Source: Fratercula arctica (lineage: Eukaryota > Chordata > Aves > Charadriiformes > Alcidae). Taken from it: a stretch of DNA of 64,000 nucleotides. The notes beneath the pieces are model-generated. The model saw only the letters and a program-made list of their open reading frames with translations. It was not told where the DNA came from and searched no databases. Below are positions 36,401-48,400 of the stretch, one piece after another. The stretch is taken from assembly GCA_947846985.1 (NCBI GenBank), contig CANTUZ010000001.1, forward strand, positions 171,743,091 to 171,807,090. The letters are read 5' to 3'. Position numbers and translations under genes: made by a program. Positions within the stretch are counted from its first letter, which is position 1; every line of letters starts with the position of its first letter.

Positions 36401-39400
36401 TTTCTTGCATTAAGCTCTGTGAAAGTTGCATTTTTCAAGCAATTCTGACAAATTTCTTATAAATTTGACTTAAGATTTTATGGCTAGACCATACTTGAAC
36501 AATATAAATCTTTTTCTTTGGTTATCTAAACAGGCATCCCCTTTCTTGCATGTTATTGTAAACATTGGTGGTGGCCCTCTTTTACTAACCAGTTTGAGAG
36601 GGACCTGTGCAAATACCATTCCTGTTTTGAGCAGCTTTATCTTGTCACATTTGCTGCATTGCATAAGGGGAAGCTCAGGATTACACAGACGATTTTCACT
36701 AAATAGTGATAACCTAAAGTCAGTGTTTAATGGAATGTATGATATATACAGAGTTCTTGAGATTGAATTTGAAGCAGACTCCACTACAAAGTGGTGGAAG
36801 TAAGTGGAAGTAAACTACCTTTTCTGGCTGTTATTAGAAAAGATTGATCTTTGCACCTCACTGTTCTGAATCACCATGGGCTTTGATATTGTTCAAAGTA
36901 TTTATGCAAGCAGATTATAGCACCTTTCCCACGTTGCCATGAAATCAAGCAAAATTAAGCATTCCAATTTAATACAGGATATTAGCTTTTGTTGTGTAAA
37001 TGCATTTTCTTTTTTTCCATCTGTGAGCTTTTTGAAGCACTGGCTTTTTAATATTTGGAAGATGATATACGTGATGCAAGTTCAGGTTTTAATAGCAGTC
37101 AGATCTTGCTTATGTGCACAAATTAAAAATTCCTTAAAATAGGAGCTGATTTTGTTTGGATGTATATACAGTTAGCTTAAATATGCCCAGAAATAACTTT
37201 GGTAATATCTTTTCTTAATCTTGCAGAAGAGCTGTATGTCCAGACAGAGGGCCATTAACCGCAAAATTAAGCAAAGTTGTGAAGAAAAAATACAGTAAGT
37301 TGGTATTTGTTCTCTGTTTGCTAGGGTTGCTGGTTTTTATTAGGGAACGCTAACTTTTCTTGATGAGCCAATTTAATATTTTTTTTTTAATTACTTACAT
37401 TTGCATATGAAAACCAAATAGCAAGGAATAGAAGTGTGGAACCTAAGAGAACAAAATTGCAGTACTTACTGTTCTTATTTTACTGGCAAGACTGCCTCTT
37501 CAATTTCAGTCTCAAGTGAAATAGATTTGGTTTCAGCCTAAAGTCTTCTGCATCAGACAGTTGGTGCACGGCTAATGGCTACCCTTTATTCACATGCAGG
37601 TTTTTGATAAGAATTCAGACACAAGAAGCACTTAGCTGTATTTTGGGTCTACTATTTTGAGAGGCTTGTTTAATAGATATTTTTCCATAGGTGCGTTCAT
37701 AACTTATGAAACTAAGCAAATATGTGAAGAGGTGAAAACTGCTTGATATATAAAAAGCTATTGTGAAGGTGTATGCATTTTAATTTTACTCAGTTTGTAT
37801 GTAAATGCATTGTAAATATACTTGAGATACATTTTCATTAACTTCTCATTGCATTAATGATTTTGACAAACAATTAAAAACTAATATGCTAAAGTTAAAA
37901 TAAAAGTTTTGTTCCTTATTCCACGCAGGTAATATATTGTATGACAAACGAAACAAGAAAGCTTTGTCTTTGAAGATAAGCAAGGTTGGTTTTGATACTG
38001 AAACATTTGTAAACATTTTTTTTGTGAAAGCATTTTAAAACTACCTTATTTTTAAGGTTAACTCTTCTATTTGTTAATTTTAGTATGATCCAAACTTTGT
38101 TAGTTTGTCTCTTTTTGTTTTGAAGGAAGTAATTAGAATGTACTGCTAGGTTATATGAGCTTCTTTCTCAGATGAAAGTTAGTTTTGTAGTTTTGTGGTG
38201 GTAAATGTTTTCATTTAGATTAGGATGTTACGTTATAAGATACTGTAACTGCCCTGTTTTTGTCCTTCACCAAAAGAAAGTGGTATGAGCTACAAGCTGT
38301 TAGCCAAGTACCGTGATGTGAAGGATATGAAGGTTTTCATTATTTCATGAAAATACGTAGTTGGTAATCAACCAAGTATTTCATTATATTTATAGGCCAT
38401 GGATGATATAGTTTGTATCAAGTTGTTTTTTTTAATGGGAGATTACTCCCAAGAATGTTTGTGTTTCCAGGTTTCTTGTTTAGTTCATAAATTTTAGTCT
38501 ATAACACAGGCTTATAATATGCAGAATTTATAAGGAGCTATAAAGGCTCTGTTATTTGATTCTGCCTTCCATCCTTTCAAAAATAATTCGTGTCTCTGGG
38601 ACACACGTTTGTGATCAGTGCTTTCTTACTCATAGTTATACCTGTAAATGTATCTGCATGAAGTAATTTTAGGCCATAAATTTAATTCTGAAATGTAAAT
38701 GTCGGTGTTCTCCATCATTCTGTCTTACACAAAGTTTAAAAATTTGGAGGAAAAACAAAGTCCCTATTTTGCCTGTTGACTGTATATGGGCACATACTAC
38801 ATCATGTGTCTTTTCAGTAGTTGGTGGCCTGAGTTGTCACTTTTCTTTGGTGCTTGTACACCATAGTTCTCAGGGATATCTTCAGCTCCGGTCTTCCCCT
38901 TCTAAGTCAGGTATTTAGAAATTTTGGTTCTGTTACCATGTAAAGTTAAAGGTACCTTTCATTGAATTGAAGTGGTGTTGAACTGGAAGGATAGGGCTTA
39001 ATGGTAGATCAGCCTCTAATTTGACTTCAAGGTCGGTGAGTGCTTTCATATCTAGTTTCACTGATTTATTGTGCACTATTTAATAGCATTAATGTCTCAA
39101 ATGGTAACTGTTGCAAAAAAGGTGAGTAAACAGAAGTAGAGCCATTAAAAACTTCAGGAGGAGGTACAGGGCTCAATTATCCAATCAACATTCAAAATTT
39201 AAAAGAATTTTAAAAGAAATTTAAAAGAATAAAACAAAACACTGATTTACTAACAACTACTTCGTAAGGATATTTATGGAACATCTGCGTAGCTTTTTTT
39301 TAGATGGAGGGAGAAATGTTAATGTTCAAAATTATAGTATTTTTAAAATAGAACTTAACAACAGCTTTTTAGGAGAAACTTAAAATTTGCACACTGATGA

Positions 39401-42400
39401 AATACAGTGTGTTCCCATCAAAACCAGCTCTCTGTGCCAAAGTTTGATGGAGCATATAGATAACGACTGCATACTTGAGACATATTTATATATGCCCCAT
39501 TATGAAGCTTATTTTTCATCAGAGTAAATATATTCTGAAAGAGAATGATGGGAAGACTCTTTAAGTTCCCATTTTAAAATATCGGTCATGGGGAATGGAC
39601 AGAAATGTTTTAGTCAGATTCGAAGTGACATTAACCCTTTAGGTGAAAAGATGTAAAAGGCAAAAATGGGTCAGTGTAGGTAAGCGTGTCAGTCGGGGAA
39701 AAGGGTCTGGAGGATCATCTTTTTTTATTTCCCTGCAGCCAGCCCTGTAGACAGCAGCAGAGTTTGCTGCACACAGCGCAAAAGGCGATACACTAGCATA
39801 CAATGGGTGGCTGTGTGTTGCTAACGACTCAAATAGAAGGTGATATTTGTTGAAATATGAAGTGCATTCTGAGTATTGTGCCTTTGTGTGAGGGCCCAGT
39901 AAACAGATGCACTAGTCAATCTTCAATTTTGTAAATCCTACCTGAAGGTAAAGGAGAATCATGGCTACTTACATTGGTTTTTCGTGTTACTTTGAAACCA
40001 AACACTGAGTGAAGTGCTGTGAAGGGGTCTGTCCGCAGGTGCCAGCGCTGTACTTACTCTGCTTCGTTAGGTAGCAGAAATGGGAATTGTGAAATAGCAA
40101 AGATCATGCTCGTTTATTCACAATTTCTGTATGGAGCATTAAAGATCTTGCCATGGAAAGCCTGTATAAAACAGAAAGTTTATCTGCAAAGACCAGGCGT
40201 TGAAAATTTAGACTGAATAGAGAAGATTTGTTTGCTATAATTGCAAATCTCCACATATAACTCTGGAGCTGCGATGGTGCCTGCTTTTTGTGAGCTAAAG
40301 TCTTGCTAACATGATCTAATTTCAGTGCATCTTCATGTATTACACGTTAATTATTTTATTTTGGATGTATTTAATTCATGAATTTTTTTTGTAGCCCAGA
40401 AGACAGACCTGCTGGAATGAGTGCTTCAGAACTAATTTCTCCAGCACGCTTCCAGCTGGTGGTAGCAATGAAGAATCCTTTTTTAGCTGTAGAAATGACT
40501 GGTTAGTATATGCTAGTGCTTAATATAAACTGCTGGGTTACTCTATTGCAGATGCTGTAGTTCCTTCTGCTTTCTGTATATACTGCCTTAAAATGTTTTG
40601 ATGAAGAGCAGTTACAGGATAAACACAATCATTTTAAAATGAATATTGTTAAGAGCACAACCCAATTTGTCATGTGTTTAGCATTAAAATACTAATGTGC
40701 GTGCTTTTAATCTCATTGATTTAATAGCAGTTAGGTTTTATTTTTATCTTAAACTCCTTGCTAAATTGAAGCCTTGGATAGGAAAGGGTTAGTCCTGTTA
40801 TTACGACAGCAGTTAGCAAAACAGCGTCGTGGTTTAACCCCAGTCGGCAAATAGGACCAGGCAGCTGCTCACTTACTGCCCCCGGTTGGGACTGGGGAGA
40901 GAATCGGATAAGTAAAAGTGATAAAACTTGTGGGTTGAGATAAGACAGTTTAATAGGTAGAGCAAAAGCCGCACGTGCAAGCAAAGCAAAACAAGGAATT
41001 CATTCACTGCTTCCCACCATCGAGCAGGTGTTCAGCCACCTCCAGGAAAGCAGGGCTCCATCACACGTAATGGCTACTTGGGAAGACAAATGCCAGCACT
41101 CCAAACATGCCCGAGGTCCTTCTTCTTCCCCCAGCTTTACATACTGAGCATGACGTCATATGGTATGGGATGGGATATCCCTTTGGTCAGTTGGGGTCGG
41201 CTGTCCCGGCTTTGTCCTCTCCCAACTTCTTGTGCCCCCCCCAGCCCTCGCTGGTGGGGCGGTGTGAGGAGCAGAAAAGGCCTCAATGCTTAGCAGCACC
41301 TAAAAACGCCAGTGCACTATCAAAAGTATTTCTCATCCCAAATCCAAGATATAGCACTACACCAGCTGCTAGTGAAATAGTTAACTCCATCCCAGCTGAA
41401 ACCAGGACAGTTAACAGTAAATGCCCTGTTTTATATCAGAAACAATCTTTTTCTTGTTCCATGACTCCAAGAGGAATACTTTAAACATACATGAAGTAAT
41501 TTAGCTTAATGAACCTAATACTTAAGAATGTGTGTTTAAATAAAAAAAACAAAATTGTTTGGTTGAGAAGATGGAAGAAAAAAAAAAGTCTAGAAGAACA
41601 TTATTTCAATAATATGGTCTAATAAAAAAATTATTGTGTCTATATGTTTTCAGCAGTCTGCTTTAAACAAAAAAAATGTTGCCATGCCTGCAACAGTATT
41701 AATTTGTCAAGGATGCAAAGTTTCTCCATTTTTTAACTCCCCAGAAGACACATTTCGTCTCCTGTTTTCCATTCTGGCTGCCTCATTCGTTTAGGACTTC
41801 TGTTAGGTTTACTATGACTGTATTTTCCCTCTAAACAATAACCATGCATAGTTTCATCATGACTGTTGAGAGTTCTAATACAGTGAAATTCTTAAAAAGT
41901 CATTTATAGAAGCAATCATTGAAATACAAAATTGTCATAGTGCAGAGTTACTTTTTGTAACTTTTTGTATGAAATTTGTATTTCAGTACAGAATTCACAG
42001 AAGTCAATGCAGCAATAAGACAGAAGAGACAAGAGCTAGAATTGTCCTGTTCATCTGTGCTTGCTAGAGTTGAAAGGTATGGTTTTTGTATTCATGGTGC
42101 AAAGGATCTTAATATAATACTTCAAGTTTAGAATGTGATTAATCCAAATTGATCTATAACTAAATTCTGGTTTTGCCTAAGGTTTGCTGAGGCAGTCTGA
42201 ATAAATATATATTTATTTCATAAGTTTGGGGGGGAGGGGGGTAAACCGGAAGCTTTTCCCAAATTGTTGTGTAGGCTAGTTCTCATTTTTCTGCAGAAAA
42301 GGCTATTCTTCTGCTGAAGTACTAAATCAGTGTTCAGAACTCTATTTCCAGTAGTATAGCCTACTAATTTGGAGTGGACTTTTTGTTACAGTTCTGTGTT

Positions 42401-45400
42401 TGGCTTTGAAGAAAGCTATATGTATATTGCTTTAACATAACATACCTTATTCAAACTGTTTTACTAGATTAGGCCTTAATATAAGCCTGAAATTAAATAA
42501 GAGAAGGGAAGTTTTGTTCTCTGTCAGCTTTGCCTTTCTCTCCAACTGTGATGAGGTTGGAAGTGGCATGGTTGCTTGTTTTGAGCTTGTGCATTGTTTC
42601 CAAAACTTGCTACAGACAGATAAAATAACTAATGTTAATACCTTTACTTTTCCAGAATTCCTTTAATGTCTTATGGAGCTGAAGCTGAGACCTTTCTTCT
42701 CACTTCTACTACATTGGCAGGGACATTTCTTCCAACAAATATCAGGCCTTTGGAAAACTTTGGTAAACTTTTTTTTTGTAAGTTTTATTTATAGCTCATG
42801 TGGAGTAAATCGTTAAATATGATTCTCAGAAATCAAAGCAGAGTATATAGTTACAGCTAACAGGGGAAAAAAAACCCTGTTTTGGTGCAGTTTGGTACTT
42901 TTTCAAAACCATCTGGTTTATTTTGGAAATTACAGCCATCCCAAAACTGGCATAACTGTTCTTCATTTGAAGATTAATTCCAGTTCTAAATTCAACACTT
43001 TCTTTCATGTTACTTCTTTCCCTATTTTTCAAGGAATGTTTTGATGCATTAGGAATTGCTTGACATATTTCAATGGTATATTGTGCAGTGTGAGGAGCAA
43101 ATTATTTTCTGACAGAGAAGAAGAGTCATCAGGAAATGGTGCAGTGTATAGATCTCTTTCAGTATCTCTACAAGCCCTACAGGGCAAAAGCTTGCAAAGG
43201 TGCTCAGGCTCAGGGTCTCACAGGAATTTAGCAGAAGACAAAGACGTGGAAGGAATCACCTTCCTCCAGTTGCTTTAACAGCCTCTCTCTCCATACTCAG
43301 CAAGAATGTAGTTTCTCTTCCAACAGGCTGTGCAAGTTCAAAGAAGTGAAAACAAAGAAGTGCTGTTTTTTAAGGCTAGAGATAATACCTTCTTTGAATT
43401 GGGAATTATACTACTTTTACTTGACTAGTAGGCAAAGAGATGGGAGAGATTTGGGTCTCTTGTCTTAGAAAAACTGTGAGAAAGTAAGTGAATTGCTGGA
43501 AAGAGTTAAGTAGTAGAAGGATCATGAAAAAGATGCTTTATTCATTAATTTTCTGCATTCTTATTAAAGGTACTTATTTCACCTCTGCATTCCCCAGTGA
43601 AAAAATGATAGGTGGCTTCCTCAGGCCTCTGATGTTTGGCAGTGCAATTTAACTGATGCTTAACCCTTTCTGCTTCTAGTGGTAATGAGTATACACACTA
43701 GCTCATAGCTCTTGCCTTCTCTTTACTTTCCTACTTACACAGTGAGATTTCTTTGTTAATATGCACCAGAAGCATTTAAAAAAAAAAACAAACAAAAAAA
43801 AACCAAAACAATGTTTTTTTTTCTCATCAGAAAGACAAAGAATATTTTAAAAAACTCCACATTTATTTTTCAACATTAGACTATTTAGCACATGTGAGTA
43901 ATTGCTGTTGATAATCTGCAACTGATCTACAAATACTGATAACATTGTCATCTCCTAAGGCAGAACATGGAACTAAATCCCTTATGCTGTCTTTTGGGAG
44001 AGGCAGGAGATTTTGAGTTTGAGTCTTGACAGCAAAAGAAAAGGAAATTATCTTTTTTTCAGATACTTTTGTTCTTAAATTTATGTTTAGGACAAAATTC
44101 TATCATTTGTTGTCTTGATTGTATAAGCATTCTACTTCCTCTCTTAAAGGTATGATTTTGAAATGTGAGATTATCGAGCTAACAAGACACAGCAAATAAA
44201 CTCTTAAGTTATTTTTGTATGTTTCCATATGTTCTTGCCACACCTGAAGTAAAGTTCATATGTTTAATGTAATATATTACTTATGTTGTGGACAAAGTGG
44301 AAGAAAGTCATCAAGATTGAATCTTAAAACATTGTAGTACGTTGACACTAAAGCTTTAAGTCATCTTCAAGTTTGACTTAAAGACTTCCTACTGGTAAGA
44401 AGCATGCAGGAAGTAAGACAGAGAGTCTTCAGATTTCCTCATGAAACTAGGGTATGTTGGTTGTGAAGATGTCCCTTGAGGATTTTGGGCACATCCTATT
44501 GTGTGAGTGTTTGTTCCCCATTTGGCTTTTATATAGAAGCTGAGGAAAAGACAGACATGCACAAAAAAAGGTAAGGACAAAGGCAAGGAGAAACCTAACC
44601 TGAATACAGTTAGATATAGATAAAAAGGAGAAGAGTTTACAGGAAGTATGAGAGATGGAGGAAAGAGAGGGGACACTGGGACTTTCTGCAAAGCTGGAGA
44701 ATAGGAGAAAAATGAAGAAAATACTGAAAATGCACACATACAAAAAAACCAAACTGGATCTTGTGATTCTTACGAAATTGTGCCTGAAGGATGGTCACAT
44801 AAGCATTTTATTTTTACACACCCTCTTTACACACATCTCTTGGTCACACCAAAAGTGTACAATTTTGCATCAGAGTAGTAGTTGACATTTGCTTCCAGGG
44901 TTGTGCAAGGAGGCATACAAATATCAATGATGGTCATGTAACTGTACTGCCGGAGTCTTCCCTGTAGGTGCTGCAATGTTTTAGATTCTCTTACCGTTGA
45001 ATAGCTGGTTTACTAATTTGACCTGAAAATGCGTCAGCGAATCTACAAATATTGCTAGGATTGAGGCTGGCATTATGCAGTGCCTCTGTGTGATTAAAGT
45101 ATTTTAAAATAAAGATTCAGTGAACTGAAACGCCTTGTATTTGGTCCAAGTCCAAAGCTTGTGAAGCTTGTCTGTTAAAATTTTACAAGTAGTAAGGAAT
45201 GCTAAAAAGAGGCTTGCGTTTTACAAGTAGACTTTGAAAGTGCTACAGAAATTACTTGCCTTTTAATTCTGTCAGGATTCCCACATTTCATTTGTATGCT
45301 GAGTTTTTATTATGGCAGGGTGATTTCTTGCCCATTGAAGCAAATCATCACAGATGTTATATGTCATTACAAATTTTTAATATCTGACTTGTTTTCCTGG

Positions 45401-48400
45401 CTATTGTAATAGGTTTGAAGATGTAGTTAGTCTGAGACAGCCACATGTGGCTGAATAACTGCAGGTTAACCACTTCCTAACAAAATTATTGGGGAGACTG
45501 TTACAATAGATACCTCAAATAGTGCTAGTCACCTAAAACTCCTGTGGAAGTTCTTTACCACGCACATTGTTTTCTTTTAAATACATGGTACCTTCTATAC
45601 AATCAATTCCATTGGTTTTTATTGTCTTATGTGAAAATTTGATCAGTGAACATCGAAAAACCAAAACCAGGTACGTTTTCTTTCCATGTTCAGTCAAGTT
45701 ACTGTGTTCACAAGGGAAGCCAGAGGAGGTGGTTGTAGTCCTGTGCTCTGCTCTGGCCTTTTAAAAGCTAGCGAGTACTTGTGGAGTTACTGCTCTGAGG
45801 TTATCGGATGATAAGTTTACATTTAATAGGCAGTGATAAAGTTGTGGAGTCTGCTTCTGTGGAGATATTCAAAATCTGCCTGGATGCATTCCTGTCCAGC
45901 CTGCTCCAGGTGAACCTGCTTTGGCAGGGCAGGGGGGTTGGACTAGATGCTCTCCAAAGGTCCCTTCTAACCCCTTGCCATTCTGTGATTCCATGATACG
46001 TTTTTGATTCTGCTAACATAGCAGTAAGTGGTAAAAAGAGGATTTTGTGCTGTTACATACTTATTCCTATCTGATTTTTCTATAATCTGTTTAAGAATAT
46101 ATTTAACAAATATTTTAGTGCAGTAAAAGCATGGGAGATAACGTTTATATAGAGAGTTAAAATCAAGAGTTTAAGCATGATGTGATAAAACCGTTGCAAA
46201 ATCCATAGAAATTAATCTTTCTTAGCAAGGTTCTACCATTTGTTTATGAAAATGAAGCTGTAAAAAGAATTAATTTAAACACCAAATTCCTGATGCTTTC
46301 TAAAGTCTACACAAAGTAAGAAACAAATTAACAGACATCTCAAGAAATTAATTTAGTTCTGAAGTGACTATTAAATTCAAGTATATTTACTTAATTATCA
46401 CCAATCGTTAATTCCTGAGCTGCCCGTCATAAGCTTTCGTAGGTATCAGGAGTACGGTCTGTTCCCTTTGCAGTGAATATAACCCTTGGCTTCCCTACAG
46501 AGGCTTTTGTCAAATTGTGGATAGCAGGAAATAAATTACTACAGTATCCACACAAGAGCTGCCATACTTCTGTGTGCAGCTGAAGGTCATTCTTCTTAAA
46601 GCTTTAGGTTTTTTTGATGTGCCAAAATTTGCAGTCCTTATTCAGTCCGTTAGGTGCTGCAGGAGCCCTGGGAACTTTGTAGCAGAGTTTGTCCAGTTTG
46701 CAATGGAGCGTGCAGGATCTGTCTTATAACTGGTGAATGAGTTTGTCTGAAATTAGATTTTGGAGAGAGGTATGCTGTCATTGCTGCTGCTGATCAGCCG
46801 CTTCCCATGTGATCATCCACTGATGGCCAACTAAAAATGTCACTTTCTGTAGTATTGAGCTTTGCTTCTGTAGTATTGAGGCTTCGCTGCCAACAGGCCT
46901 GCACACCGGCAAAGTGTCCCAGACTGCTATGTGCTAACAGTGTTGTGTGGTTTAATTCCGTACTTTCTGACAGCTTAAATGCTGACTATCTTTGAACAGT
47001 GATTTCAATAGTGGTTTCATTGTGAAATGCCGTTGCTGTCCATGTAGCCATGCCAATACTGCTTCAAAAACGTGTGTTTAGATGTTCAGCATGTTACTTT
47101 GGTTCTGTTCTTAAAAGCATAAGTCTGCACTGAAAAAAAAAAAAAAAAAAGGCTGTGGCAGCCTTTCACACTAAACCTTAAACTGTATTATTTGAGGATA
47201 TCTGTTAAACTGGTCATTTTATGTTCTGAGCTGTGTTTGGATATTATTATCAAACTTTAATGTATTCTGCTTTTCTTAGAATCTTTAGGCAAAGGATATG
47301 CTGTTGCGTGTACCCAAGAAGGAGAAGAGAAAAAGCAAGCTTCTGGTTCATCAGGCACTAGAGGAACTAGAAGGAAATTGGTTAACACTACTCCTAGAAG
47401 AAGATCTGCAAGAAACAGCAAAAACGAGACTCTGGGTCAATCTCGGAGCTCACCTCGGACAAGCAGTTCTGCATGTGGTGCCTCTGATGGCAGTAACCCG
47501 CCTCTGAATAAATCTCCTTCAGAATCAGAGAAGGCTCCTCCAAAACGAAAGTCTAAAAGAATAGTTAAACAACAAACACCTGTGGTTAAAAAGAAACTGA
47601 GAAGTTCTGCACGTTCTGAAAAATCATCCAGTGATTCGGTGGAAGATGATGACATTGCTGAGTCTGAAGCAGTTCTAACATTAGACAAAGACCAGCAGTC
47701 AGATGATGAGAGCAATAACACAAGCCTTCCACAGAAAAATGATGCGGAAACAGAATCTGCTAATGGATTAGAAAGCTGTAGTGAACATGCAGAAATTGAG
47801 GAAACTACAGGAGAATGTGACAAAGACGAAGATGCTTCAGGCAACGTGGATGTAAGTTTTTCTGTCCAAGAACCTCCAGTACTAACTTCAGGGGGCGAAA
47901 GTCAGGAATTTGAAGTAAAAGGTGTTACTGAACAAAACGTAGATCATAAGAATCAGGACATCTGTGAAAATACTCCTGAGCAAATGGAAACAGTAGCTAG
48001 TCCCAGAGATGAAGTATGTGACCACGCAACGTTTGAAAAAGTAGATCAGATGTTGTGTAGTCCTCAAAGTGAATTGATGGAGAATGTAGAAACTCTGACA
48101 AAAATTGATCAACCCGTAGCTAGTCCAGAAAATGAATTGTTGGAATATCCAGAACCTTTGGGAAAAGATCAGCTATTAGAGAGCCCCAGAAGCGAATTGC
48201 CTGAGCATCCAGAAGCCACAGAAATAGATGATTCTCAGGCTGAAGAAAAAACAGTAGTAGACTGTGCAAGTACAAATATTCAAAACTTAAAAACTGTTCA
48301 AGATGAAGAACCAGACACATTAATACACAATATTTCTGTAGACAGTACATCAGAACAATGCTTAAAAGAGAACGCCATGCCAGAGAGTGAAGAGGGTAGA

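Noticed and set aside
41078..41484. Frames of 71 and 125 codons, and 87 codons on the minus strand nearby
   Set aside because: They lie wholly or mostly in the solo LTR and do not correspond to retroviral proteins.
44389..44752. Minus-strand frames of 116 and 101 codons in intron 10
   Set aside because: Both come from a purine-rich plus strand that gives Ser/Phe/Leu-rich chains on the minus strand. There is no family resemblance and the two overlap each other.
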